NCBI RefSeq assembly: GCF_900108295.1
Contig: NZ_FNWK01000001.1
Coordinates: 434,001-498,000, forward strand
Length of the DNA: 64,000 bases
Direction of reading: 5' to 3'
Source of the DNA: Sphingopyxis sp. YR583
GTDB taxonomy: Bacteria > Pseudomonadota > Alphaproteobacteria > Sphingomonadales > Sphingomonadaceae
This document shows, piece by piece, positions 28,653 to 36,998 of this stretch. Under the pieces are notes generated by a model. The model searched no databases, was not told the origin of the DNA, and worked only from the letters and a program-made list of their open reading frames with translations. The translations under genes were made by a program, and so were the position numbers. Position 1 is the first letter of the stretch, and each line of letters opens with the position of its first letter.

Positions 28653-30695
28653 TCAGACGAGACCCAGGCCGCCGACGGCGAGGTCGATCAGCTTGATGCC
28701 GACAAAAGGTGCCACGAGGCCGCCAAGGCCATAGACGGCGAGGTTGCGGGCAAGCAGCGGCCCGGCGCCCATCGGGCGATAGGCGACGCCCTTCAGCGCG
28801 AGCGGCACGAGCAGCGGGATGATCAACGCGTTGAAGATGATCGCCGACAGGATCGCGCTCTCGGGACTGGTCAGCCCCATGACGTTGAGCACGCCCAATC
28901 CGGGATACAGCACGATGAACATCGCCGGGATGATCGCGAAATATTTGGCGACATCATTGGCGACCGAAAAGGTCGTGAGCGCGCCGCGCGTCATCAACAG
29001 CTGCTTGCCGAGCCCGACAACCTCGATCAGCTTGGTCGGATCGCTGTCGAGATCGACCATATTGCCCGCCTCGCGCGCCGCCTGCGTGCCGGTGTTCATC
29101 GCGACGCCGACGTCAGCCTGTGCGAGCGCCGGCGCGTCGTTCGTACCGTCGCCGCACATCGCGACGAGCCGTCCCCCCGCCTGCTCCTTGCGGATCAGCT
29201 CGAGCTTGTCCTCGGGCGTCGCCTGCGCGAGGAAATCGTCGACCCCGGCCTCAGCGGCAATGGCGGAGGCGGTGAGCGGATTGTCGCCTGTGATCATCAC
29301 GGTGCGGATGCCCATCGCGCGTAGTTCGCCGAAGCGTTCGCGGATGCCCGCCTTGACGATGTCCTTGAGGAAAATCGCACCAAGCAATTGGCCATCCTTG
29401 GCGACCGCAAGCGGAGTGCCGCCGGCGCGCGCAATCTCGTCGGTGATACGGCGGAGCTCGGTCGCGGCGGCGGTTGCCCCCGCACCCGGATTGGCCTTGA
29501 GGACCGAATCCACTGCCCCCTTCTGGATCACGCTGTCACCCAGCTTGATGCCCGAGATGCGGGTTTGCGCGGTGAACGGGACGATCTCGGCGCCGTTCGG
29601 CAATTCGGTCCGCGTCTGGCCGAATTTCTCACACGCCAGCGCGACGATCGAGCGGCCCTCGGGGGTTTCGTCGGCGAGGCTGGCGAGCAGCGCGGCCTCC
29701 GAAAGCACCGCCATCGATTGGCCGCCGACCGGGCGGAACTCGGTCGCCTGACGGTCGCCGACGGTGATCGTGCCGGTCTTGTCGAGCAGCAGGACATCGA
29801 TGTCGCCCGCGGCCTCGACCGCGCGGCCCGACTTTGCGAGCACGTTGAAGCGCACGAGGCGGTCCATCCCCGCGATGCCGATCGCGGATAGCAAGGCCGC
29901 GATCGTCGTCGGGATCAGCGTGATCAGCAGCGCCGCGAGGATCGCGACGGGAATGCTTCCGCCCGCATAATTTGCAAAGCTGGGGATCGTGCCGACTGCG
30001 ATCAGGAAGATGATCGTGAGGCCGACGAGCAACAGTGTCAGCGCGATTTCGTTCGGCGTCTTCTGCCGCTCGGCACCTTCGACGAGCGCGATCATCCGGT
30101 CGAGGAAACCCTGTCCCGGATTGACCGTGACCTGCACGCGGATTTCATCGGAGATGACGCGCGTGCCGGCGGTCACCGCCGAGCGGTCGCCGCCCGCCTC
30201 GCGGATCACGGGCGCGCTTTCGCCGGTGATCGCCGCTTCGTTGACCGAGGCGACACCCGCAACGACTTCGCCGTCCGACGGGATCAGGTCGCCTGTCTGG
30301 ACGAGCACGACATCGCCCACCCGGAGCGCGCTGGCGGGAACGCTCTCGTAGGCATTGCCATCGCCCTTGAGTTTTTTGGCGATCAAATCGGCCTTGGTCG
30401 CGCGCAGCGATGCGGCCTGCGCCTTGCCGCGCCCTTCGGCGAGCGCTTCGGCGAAGGTGCCGAAGAGCACCGTCAGCCAGAGCCAGATCACGAGTTGCAG
30501 CTTGAAGCCGGTCGCAAGGCCGTCGTGGCCGACGACGAGCAACACCGTCAGCAGCGCCGCGACGACCGCGGTGGTGAACATCACCGGGTTGCGGATCAGT
30601 TCCTTCGGGTTGAGTTTGCGGAAGGCGTCGCCGATCGCCGGAACGACCAGCTCTGCCGTGAACAGGGACTTGGTTTGAGGCCGAGCCATTTGCAA
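28653..30695 (-). CDS. kdpB: Potassium-transporting ATPase subunit KdpB (P-type ATPase)
   Basis: ATP-hydrolysing subunit of the high-affinity K+ uptake pump. 680 residues. The phosphorylated aspartate is D305 in [10 protein letters not shown]. The actuator-domain T-G-E-S block reads A-I-T-G-E-S-A-P-V, and the hinge [12 protein letters not shown] is intact. The ion-path block in the fourth membrane segment ([16 protein letters not shown]) is also present. It lies 6 bases after kdpA in the standard kdpFABC order. Confidence 0.98.
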   Translation of the reverse strand: MQMARPQTKSLFTAELVVPAIGDAFRKLNPKELIRNPVMFTTAVVAALLTVLLVVGHDGLATGFKLQLVIWLWLTVLFGTFAEALAEGRGKAQAASLRATKADLIAKKLKGDGNAYESVPASALRVGDVVLVQTGDLIPSDGEVVAGVASVNEAAITGESAPVIREAGGDRSAVTAGTRVISDEIRVQVTVNPGQGFLDRMIALVEGAERQKTPNEIALTLLLVGLTIIFLIAVGTIPSFANYAGGSIPVAILAALLITLIPTTIAALLSAIGIAGMDRLVRFNVLAKSGRAVEAAGDIDVLLLDKTGTITVGDRQATEFRPVGGQSMAVLSEAALLASLADETPEGRSIVALACEKFGQTRTELPNGAEIVPFTAQTRISGIKLGDSVIQKGAVDSVLKANPGAGATAAATELRRITDEIARAGGTPLAVAKDGQLLGAIFLKDIVKAGIRERFGELRAMGIRTVMITGDNPLTASAIAAEAGVDDFLAQATPEDKLELIRKEQAGGRLVAMCGDGTNDAPALAQADVGVAMNTGTQAAREAGNMVDLDSDPTKLIEVVGLGKQLLMTRGALTTFSVANDVAKYFAIIPAMFIVLYPGLGVLNVMGLTSPESAILSAIIFNALIIPLLVPLALKGVAYRPMGAGPLLARNLAVYGLGGLVAPFVGIKLIDLAVGGLGLV

Positions 30696-30701
30696 TTATC
30701 C

Positions 30702-32405
30702 TTAGAAAAGCTGGCCATTGATCATCGCGAGATGATCGGCGACGGGACCGAGCGCGAGGCTGGGCAGGAAGGTCAGCCCGCCGACGATCAGCACGATGCC
30801 GACCAGCAGGCCCGTCCACAGCAGCCCGGTGGTCGGGAAGCTGCCCGCGGTTTCCGGCGTATATTTCTTCGCCGCCAGACCGCCTGCGATCGCCAGCATC
30901 GGGATGATGATGAAGAAGCGGCCTACCCACATCGCAAGGCCGAGCAGGCCGTTGTAGAAGGGTGTGTTGGCGGTAAGCCCGGCAAAGGCCGACCCGTTGT
31001 TCCCCACCGCGCTGGTGAAGGCGTAGAGGATCTCCGAAAAGCCATGCGGTCCCTTGTTGAGCGGACCCGCCAGCCCCGCCTCGGTGACCGATGCGATCGC
31101 GGTGAAGCCGAGGATGATGAGCGGAAGGACGGCGATCGCAAGTACCGCAAGTTTGACCTCACGCGCCTCGATCTTCTTGCCGACATATTCGGGGGTGCGC
31201 CCGACCATCAGCCCGGCGACGAACACCGCGAGGATGGCAAACAGCAGGAAGCCATAGATGCCCGCTCCGACGCCGCCGATGACGACTTCGCCTAGCTGGA
31301 TGTTGAGCAGCGGGATCATGCCGCCGAGCGCGGTGAAGCTGTCGTGCATCGCGTTCACCGCGCCGCACGATGCCGCGGTGGTAACGACAGAGAAGAGCGC
31401 CGATGCGGCGATGCCGAAGCGAACTTCCTTGCCCTCCATATTGCCGCCGGCGGCACCGAGCTGGTGGAGGATCGGGTTGCCGGCAGCTTCCTGCCAATAG
31501 GTGATGGTGACCCCGGCGAGGAAGATCGTAACCATCGCGGCGAGGATCGCCCAGCCCTGGCGCGGGTTGCCGACGGCTTTGCCGAAGGTCCAGGTCAGCC
31601 CGGTGCCGATCAGGAAGATCGACAGCATCTGGACGAGGTTGGTGAGGGCGGTCGGGTTCTCGAACGGATGCGCGCTGTTGACGTTGAAGAAACCGCCGCC
31701 ATTCGTGCCGAGCAGCTTGATCGCTTCCTGCGACGCGACCGGGCCCAGCGCCAGTGTCTGCTTCACGCCTTCGAGCGTCGTCACATCGACCGAACCCGCC
31801 AGCGTCTGCGGCACGCCGCTCGCGATATAGAAGATCGCGATGACGATGCAGAGCGGCAGCAGCAGGTAGAGCGTCACCCGCGTCATATCGGCCCAGAAAT
31901 TCCCGATCGTCTTCATCTCGCGCCGGGCAAAGCCGCGAAACAAGGCAAAGGCGAGCGCGATGCCCGTCGCGGCCGACAGGAAATTGTGGATCGTGAGGCC
32001 AAGCATCTGGCTGAGGTTCGACATCGTCGATTCACCGCCATAGCTCTGCCAGTTGGTGTTGGTGGTAAAGCTGATCGCGGTGTTGAAAGCCAGATCCGCG
32101 CTCGTGCCGTCATAACCAAGCGGATTGAGCGGCAGTCCGCCCTGCAGGCGCAGGACCGCATAGGTGAAGAGCGCCAGCACCGCGTTGAAGATCAGCATAT
32201 GGACCGCGTAACGGCGCCATCCCTGCTCTTCATTCGGGTCGATCCCCGACAGACGGTAAAAACCCGTTTCGACCGGCCCGAATATGCGGTGCAGCGGCGT
32301 CCGGCGCCCTTCGTAGAGCGCGAAAAGCCATTGCCCCATGGGCTTGCAGAGCAAGAGCAGGATCGCGATGAACGCGATGATGAGACACCATCCCTGAAAG
32401 GTCAT
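30702..32405 (-). CDS. kdpA: Potassium-transporting ATPase subunit KdpA
   Basis: K+-binding and translocating subunit, related to Trk/Ktr channels. 567 residues with about ten membrane helices. Selectivity-filter-like loops are visible, including [33 protein letters not shown] and [13 protein letters not shown]. The start [20 protein letters not shown] is normal. Preceded by kdpF and a 27-aa peptide. Confidence 0.98.
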   Translation of the reverse strand: MTFQGWCLIIAFIAILLLLCKPMGQWLFALYEGRRTPLHRIFGPVETGFYRLSGIDPNEEQGWRRYAVHMLIFNAVLALFTYAVLRLQGGLPLNPLGYDGTSADLAFNTAISFTTNTNWQSYGGESTMSNLSQMLGLTIHNFLSAATGIALAFALFRGFARREMKTIGNFWADMTRVTLYLLLPLCIVIAIFYIASGVPQTLAGSVDVTTLEGVKQTLALGPVASQEAIKLLGTNGGGFFNVNSAHPFENPTALTNLVQMLSIFLIGTGLTWTFGKAVGNPRQGWAILAAMVTIFLAGVTITYWQEAAGNPILHQLGAAGGNMEGKEVRFGIAASALFSVVTTAASCGAVNAMHDSFTALGGMIPLLNIQLGEVVIGGVGAGIYGFLLFAILAVFVAGLMVGRTPEYVGKKIEAREVKLAVLAIAVLPLIILGFTAIASVTEAGLAGPLNKGPHGFSEILYAFTSAVGNNGSAFAGLTANTPFYNGLLGLAMWVGRFFIIIPMLAIAGGLAAKKYTPETAGSFPTTGLLWTGLLVGIVLIVGGLTFLPSLALGPVADHLAMINGQLF

Positions 32406-32417
32406 GGCTGCCCCCCC

Positions 32418-32507
32418 TTAAAAGCGTTCGGGCCGTGCAAGCACGGCGACGAGATAGAAAAGAAGGCCAAGCGCGGTGAGACCCGCCAGCCAGAGGTCGA
32501 GTGTCAT
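32418..32507 (-). CDS. kdpF: Potassium-transporting ATPase subunit KdpF (29 aa)
   Basis: The smallest Kdp subunit, a single helix that stabilises the complex like a lipid. ATG at 32507 behind AAGGA gives 29 residues: M-T-L-D-L-W-L-A-G-L-T-A-L-G-L-L-F-Y-L-V, then A-V-L-A-R-P-E-R-F. The helix followed by R-P-E-x-F is the KdpF hallmark. It lies 12 bases before kdpA. Confidence 0.92.
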   Translation of the reverse strand: MTLDLWLAGLTALGLLFYLVAVLARPERF

Positions 32508-32518
32508 GGCGTCATTCC

Positions 32519-32602
32519 TTATGCGTCGTCGCACAGCCGCGCGTAGCCAAGGCTGGCGGCGAGCAAGGCGAGGATGGTGCCGACCCAGATGAGATCCTGC
32601 AT
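32519..32602 (-). CDS. 27-aa membrane micropeptide at the head of the kdp operon
   Basis: ATG at 32602, 6 bases after GGAG; TAA at 32519-32521, 11 bases before kdpF. Sequence M-Q-D-L-I-W-V-G-T-I-L-A-L-L-A-A-S-L-G-Y, then A-R-L-C-D-D-A: one short membrane helix and an acidic end. It is the first reading frame after promoter module D. It resembles KdpF in size but lacks the R-P-E-x-F end. Either an extra KdpF-like helper subunit or a translated leader; the good ribosome binding site argues that it is made. Confidence 0.7.
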   Translation of the reverse strand: MQDLIWVGTILALLAASLGYARLCDDA

Positions 32603-32681
32603 GGTTTGCTCCAGCAAGACGCTGGCCACGGGGTGTGGCACGAGTCGTCTGCGGAGCTTGAAATAGGAGAGCGCCGCATTT

Positions 32682-32726
32682 GAATTCGAGAGAGCGAAAA
32701 CGTCCCCCGCATAGTATTTTCATATG
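32682..32726 (-). promoter_or_regulatory. Shared kdp-region upstream module, copy D (kdp operon)
   Basis: GAATTCGAGAG at 32682-32692, exactly 16 bases, then GCATAGTATTTTCATATG at 32709-32726. Read on the minus strand, the near-palindrome comes first and CTCTCGAATTC follows, 79 bases before the first ATG (32602). As the only module in front of kdpFABCDE it is the natural candidate for the KdpE-dependent promoter. The stretch 32727-32957 beyond it shows no supported gene. Confidence 0.7.
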
Positions 32727-32957
32727 ATTTGCCGATGCCGACGACGCGGTGTGCAGCCAGTCGGTGCGTCGCGCTCAGCCCAGAAAGGCCGCACGGTCCG
32801 TCGCGGGCGACCAAATGGGGGCCGCGCATATGGGACTCAGATCGCTCGCGCCACAGTCTGCCGCGGTGTCACCGCAAAACGCTCCGTTCGATTCAGGGTG
32901 TTAGGCGTTTCATCCCGGCACCTAATGGATCGCACCGGCCAAAAGGTCGGTCTTTCG

Positions 32958-33188
32958 TCATAATCGGCAATTCGGGCCGGTGGCGACCGGGCTGTTTTTA
33001 ACGCGAGCAATGGAGCAAGCCGCCGTCGATGTCTGGGGTGGCTGCGAACATGTCTCGACCATAGTCGACGCCCGCCGCCCATGCGAAACGATGTCCTTCT
33101 GTTCATGCGCGGGACCGACATTCGGCCGGGGTTGACCCCGGTTCAATATTTCGAGCGCCGCGGCGACCGTCCGCCTCAACTCTTCCAT
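32958..33188 (-). CDS. Small soluble protein, hypothetical (76 aa)
   Basis: ATG at 33188 behind GGGAGGGGG. The N-terminal 25 residues (MEELRRTVAAALEILNRGQP, then R-P) form a likely amphipathic helix with normal codon use. The rest is low in structure and carries three cysteines. It lies 20 bases after the 43-aa gene and probably shares its transcript. The second half has weaker codon bias, so the protein could end earlier in relatives. No family recognised. Confidence 0.45.
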   Translation of the reverse strand: MEELRRTVAAALEILNRGQPRPNVGPAHEQKDIVSHGRRASTMVETCSQPPQTSTAACSIARVKNSPVATGPNCRL

Positions 33189-33208
33189 TTCCGATCCCCC
33201 TCCCGCCG

Positions 33209-33340
33209 TTAACCGCCTGCGCCGGGCGATATCGTCAGTACCGCGAGCAGCAGACACCAATTGAGCGCCAAGGCCGAAACGGCCCAACGGTTGCGACGGC
33301 GGCGCCACGCGGCTGCGTCGAGTGAGTGTAGATTATCCAT
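33209..33340 (-). CDS. Small single-pass membrane protein, hypothetical (43 aa)
   Basis: ATG at 33340 preceded by GAAGGGA; TAA at 33209-33211. The start is polar and basic (M-D-N-L-H-S-L-D-A-A-A-W-R-R-R-R-N-R-W), followed by one helix (A-V-S-A-L-A-L-N-W-C-L-L-L-A-V-L-T-I), ending S-P-G-A-G-G. The Arg cluster before the helix predicts an inside N-terminus. It is divergent from the sensor kinase gene across a spacer holding GTTACA repeats, so it may belong to the same regulon. Confidence 0.55.
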   Translation of the reverse strand: MDNLHSLDAAAWRRRRNRWAVSALALNWCLLLAVLTISPGAGG

Positions 33341-33493
33341 TTTGCAGTCCCTTCATCGAACGACCGGCATCATGCCGACCGACCAATTGTGAGAGACCGC
33401 GATCACCGCAGCATGTCGCATGACGGGCTATTTTGTCTCAAATGTAACTCCGCCCCACGCCGATCGACGAAGGATGCGGCCCGATTTGCGCGC

Positions 33494-33542
33494 TGTTACA
33501 ACTGTTACAAAAGCGCTGGTGGCGCGGCATGCTCTTGTTACA
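33494..33542. promoter_or_regulatory. TGTTACA repeats before the sensor kinase gene
   Basis: TGTTACA occurs at 33494-33500, 33503-33509 (9 bases apart, start to start) and 33536-33542. It lies in the 288-base spacer (33341-33628) between the 43-aa gene and the hybrid kinase. Close direct repeats of this size are typical of OmpR-family response-regulator sites. The same GTTACA word recurs at 36867-36896 before the adhesin gene. The rest of the spacer shows no gene. Confidence 0.55.
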
Positions 33543-33628
33543 GAGTGCGGCTAGCGCATCGATGGAGCCATAGCCGGACCATATGCTGATCCTTCACTTG
33601 CCTTTCCCTGTTTCCGCCGGCCGCCTTC

Positions 33629-36157
33629 ATGGCTGACGCGGCGACGTCATCGGTCGGCTTTACCCGCGAAGCCCGGCGCAGGCTGAATGCCATCCGGGCC
33701 GTGACCTATACCCTCGCCTTCCTTTTCATGTTGGCGATGGGGGTACAGGGCGTGTGGGTGACCCGCAGCCATATGGAGGCCGAGGCCGAACGCAGCGTGC
33801 TCGCTGCCGAAACCGCGATATCGGCGATGGTGGAGGCGAGCGGCCGCGCCGACACGGCGCGGATCGAGACGCTGCTGTCGGCGGCATCGGCCGAAGGCGT
33901 GTCGTTCGGGATTTCCGACCGTGACGGACATCCGGTGGCCGGACACCGCAGCCTTCCCCCTGGCAAACGCACCATCTATCGTCGTTCCGATGTCGGCGAC
34001 GGGCTCCGGCTCAGCGCCGTGATCGACCGCAATGCGATCTGGCGCGCCGCGCTGCGCGCCAATATCGCGTCGATCCTCTTCATCCTCGCGCTCGGCGTTC
34101 CGACGCTACTCAGCTTTTTCTATCTGCGGCGCATGGTCAACCGGCCGGCCTTTGCGCTGCTCGATTATGCACAGGCCGATCAGGCAACCCGGCCGCCCCC
34201 CGACCTGCCCGAAATCTGGACGCGGGTGATCGACCGGCTAACCCAGCTCAAAAATACACAGGCACAGTTGCAGGCGTTTCTCGACCACGCGCCGATCGGC
34301 ATGAGCTACATCGACCCGACCGGACGCCTGACGATGATGAACCGCTATGGCGCGACCTGTTATGGCCAAAGCGCCGACGCGATAATCGGACGCGAACTGA
34401 CCGACTTCGCGCAATATTATCCCACGACGCCCGACCTGAACGCGCCCTTGATGCAGGAGCCGCTCAAGCACGCGCGGGCGACAACGCTTGAGACCGAATT
34501 CCATGCGCCGACTGGCGACACGCGGATTTTTCGCATCACCTCCTTTCCCGTCCTCGGCGCCCACGGACAGGTCGATATGGTCGGGACATTCTTTTTCGAC
34601 GTGACCGAGCAGCGCCGTGCCGAATCCGATCTCGAACAATCGCGGGCACTATTCGAGGCCTTTGTTCAAAACGCGCCCAATCCGATGGCGCTGATCGACA
34701 CTAAGGGCCACCGCATGCGCTACATCATGGTCAATGATGCCATTGCGGGCTATTACGACATGACGCCCGAGGCGTTACTTGCGGCCGGGCCGAAGCATAT
34801 CCATGCGCATTTCCCCGAAGCGCGCGAAGTGATCGCGCCGTTGCTCGGCCGGGTCATGCGCACGCTGGAAAGCGAGCAGGTCGACACGCCTTTCGAAATG
34901 CCGTCGGGCGAAATTCGCGACATGGCCTTTTCCTACTTTCCGATCCTGGATGCCGATGGCGCCTTGGCCTTCATCGGCAATATCGCGCATGACGTGACCG
35001 ATGAACGCCGCGTGCAAACCGACCTCGCCGCGTCGCGCGAAAGCCTGCATCAGGCCGAGAAGCTCGCCGCATTGGGATCGATGCTCGCGGGGGTCAGCCA
35101 TGAACTCAACAATCCGCTGGCAGCGGTGATCGGACAGGCGGCCCTGCTGGGCGAGGATCTGGAAGGAACGCCGCACGCCGACCGCATCGCCAAGATCCGC
35201 CGCGCCGCCGACCGCTGCGCGCGCATCGTCCAGAGCTTCCTCGCCATGGCACGGCAGAAAGCGCCGGAATATCGCTCGGTCAACCTGAACGATCAGGTGC
35301 GCGGCGCCATCGAACTCACCGAATATCATATGCGCGCGGGCAATGTCGCGATCGACCTCGACCTCCAGCCGGACATCCCGATGCTGGAAGCCGACCCCGA
35401 CCAGCTGCATCAGGTCATCGTCAACCTGTTGACCAACGCGCGGCAAGCCCTTGAAACGGTGGACGGCGACCGCCGCATCGCCATCGCATCGCGCTATCGT
35501 CAAGGCGCGATCACGCTGTCGGTAGCCGACAACGGGCCGGGTATCGATCCGGTCGCGAGGCAGCGCATATTCGATCCCTTCTTCACGACCAAGGCCGTGG
35601 GCGCCGGAACCGGAATTGGCCTGTCCTATTCGCTGGGCATTGTCGAAGCGCATGGCGGAACGATTATCATCGAGGACAATGGGATCGGGACGCGCTTCGT
35701 CGTTACGTTGCCGGTACGCAGTTCCGACGGTCCGGTTGCGCAACCCGAACAGGGCGGCGAAGCTAGCGGGCGCGGGCGCGTGCTGGTGATCGACGACGAG
35801 ACCGACGTCGCCGAAACGCTCGCTGACATGCTCGAGCGAATGGGGCTCGATGTCAGCGTCGCGATCGGCGGCGTGGCCGGACAGGCGTCACTGGCGGGAG
35901 AAGCCCGTTTCGATCTGGTCCTTTCCGACATCCGGATGCCCGACATCGACGGCCCCGCACTCTATGCCTGGGCCATCGAACATCGCCCCGATCTCGCCGC
36001 CGTTTTCGCCTTCATCACCGGCGATACGATGAGCAGCCATGTCACCGATTTCCTGACGCATACGCGCTGCCCGGTGCTCGAAAAACCCTTTACGCCGGCA
36101 AGTCTCGGCGCGCTGGTCGCGGCGATGATGGGGACAAAAGAGGGAGAGATTGCATGA
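33629..36157 (+). CDS. Hybrid sensor histidine kinase with two PAS domains and a C-terminal receiver
   Basis: Inner-membrane sensor of 842 residues. Membrane helices at about 24-46 and 141-163 frame a small periplasmic domain of about 95 residues. Two PAS domains follow (about 222-340 and 345-470). HisKA has phospho-acceptor H491 in G-V-S-H-E-L-N-N-P-L. The ATPase domain has N-L-L-T-N-A-R, D-N-G-P-G-I-D and G-T-G-I-G-L-S-Y. A C-terminal receiver has V-I-D-D-E and phospho-acceptor D767 in L-S-D-I-R-M-P. It overlaps the response-regulator gene by ATGA. No Hpt domain is visible in the pair. Signal unknown. Confidence 0.92.
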   Translation: MADAATSSVGFTREARRRLNAIRAVTYTLAFLFMLAMGVQGVWVTRSHMEAEAERSVLAAETAISAMVEASGRADTARIETLLSAASAEGVSFGISDRDGHPVAGHRSLPPGKRTIYRRSDVGDGLRLSAVIDRNAIWRAALRANIASILFILALGVPTLLSFFYLRRMVNRPAFALLDYAQADQATRPPPDLPEIWTRVIDRLTQLKNTQAQLQAFLDHAPIGMSYIDPTGRLTMMNRYGATCYGQSADAIIGRELTDFAQYYPTTPDLNAPLMQEPLKHARATTLETEFHAPTGDTRIFRITSFPVLGAHGQVDMVGTFFFDVTEQRRAESDLEQSRALFEAFVQNAPNPMALIDTKGHRMRYIMVNDAIAGYYDMTPEALLAAGPKHIHAHFPEAREVIAPLLGRVMRTLESEQVDTPFEMPSGEIRDMAFSYFPILDADGALAFIGNIAHDVTDERRVQTDLAASRESLHQAEKLAALGSMLAGVSHELNNPLAAVIGQAALLGEDLEGTPHADRIAKIRRAADRCARIVQSFLAMARQKAPEYRSVNLNDQVRGAIELTEYHMRAGNVAIDLDLQPDIPMLEADPDQLHQVIVNLLTNARQALETVDGDRRIAIASRYRQGAITLSVADNGPGIDPVARQRIFDPFFTTKAVGAGTGIGLSYSLGIVEAHGGTIIIEDNGIGTRFVVTLPVRSSDGPVAQPEQGGEASGRGRVLVIDDETDVAETLADMLERMGLDVSVAIGGVAGQASLAGEARFDLVLSDIRMPDIDGPALYAWAIEHRPDLAAVFAFITGDTMSSHVTDFLTHTRCPVLEKPFTPASLGALVAAMMGTKEGEIA

Positions 36158-36864
36158 ACAGCCGCGCCCGCATCATCGTGTGTGATGACGATCCCGACCT
36201 GCGCGACCTGCTCGTCGATTTGCTCCGCCGCGACGGATATGAAGTAGAGGAGGCCGAGGACGGCATCGCGCTACGCCGCATCGTCCCGCGCTTTCGCCCC
36301 GACATCGTCGTGTGCGACCTGATGATGCCCGGCGAGGACGGACTCAGCCTGACCCGCTGGCTGCGCGGCGAAGGGCATGCCGCGGTGCTGATGCTGACTG
36401 CAATGGGCTCCACCACCGACCGTATTGTCGGGTTGGAAATGGGTGCCGACGATTACCTCGCCAAACCGTTCGAACCCGGCGAGTTGCGCGCGCGGATCAA
36501 GGCGATCCTGCGACGGACGATGTCGGCGAACCTCTCCGCCGGTCGTCCCGCAGCGCGGGTCAAGGTCGGCCGCTGCGTCGTCGATACCGAAATGAAGGCG
36601 ATGTTCAACGAGGCGGGCGAGCGGGTCGAGCTGACCGCGATGGAATATGACCTGCTCTATACGTTCGTCACCCACGCCCGCCGTCCCTTGAACCGCGACC
36701 AGTTGCTTGAGCTTGCGCATCACAAGAAATGGGATCCCTACGATCGGTCGATCGACATGCGGATCGCGCGGCTGCGCAAGAAGATCGAGTTCGATCCCGC
36801 CAAGCCGTCGGTCCTGAAAACGGTGCGCGGCGAGGGCTACATGCTCATCCCCGACGGCGAATAG
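36154..36864 (+). CDS. OmpR-family response regulator
   Basis: Transcription factor partner of the kinase, 236 residues. The receiver has D11-D12-D13, phospho-acceptor D55 in V-V-C-D-L-M-M-P and conserved A-K-P-F. The winged-helix domain (about 130-230) ends M-R-I-A-R-L-R-K-K-I and V-R-G-E-G-Y-M-L. Its start is coupled to the kinase stop (4-base overlap). It likely binds the GTTACA repeats before the kinase gene and before the adhesin gene just downstream (inference from position and repeat geometry). Confidence 0.94.
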   Translation: MNSRARIIVCDDDPDLRDLLVDLLRRDGYEVEEAEDGIALRRIVPRFRPDIVVCDLMMPGEDGLSLTRWLRGEGHAAVLMLTAMGSTTDRIVGLEMGADDYLAKPFEPGELRARIKAILRRTMSANLSAGRPAARVKVGRCVVDTEMKAMFNEAGERVELTAMEYDLLYTFVTHARRPLNRDQLLELAHHKKWDPYDRSIDMRIARLRKKIEFDPAKPSVLKTVRGEGYMLIPDGE

Positions 36865-36866
36865 CT

Positions 36867-36896
36867 TTGTAACAGCCGGTTACAAAGGCCGTTACA
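36867..36896. promoter_or_regulatory. TTTGTAAC/GTTACAAA inverted repeat plus GTTACA before the adhesin gene
   Basis: TTTGTAAC-agccg-GTTACAAA is a perfect 8-base inverted repeat starting 3 bases after the response-regulator stop. A further GTTACA lies at 36891-36896, 12 bases after the one at 36879. The word matches the repeats before the kinase gene. It is about 100 bases upstream of the adhesin ATG, a suitable place for an activator. Confidence 0.6.
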
Positions 36897-36998
36897 ACAA
36901 AGACAATTTGCCCCGCGCCGCGTGATCGCCGCGTTACGCTGCTCCTCCAGAGAGCTCTCCATCGGCAGCCCTGCCGACCTTTCAAATGGAGAGCAACC

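Noticed and set aside
32724..32963. Plus-strand 79-codon frame upstream of the kdp promoter
   Set aside because: No ribosome binding site or coding bias, and it overlaps the kdp upstream module.
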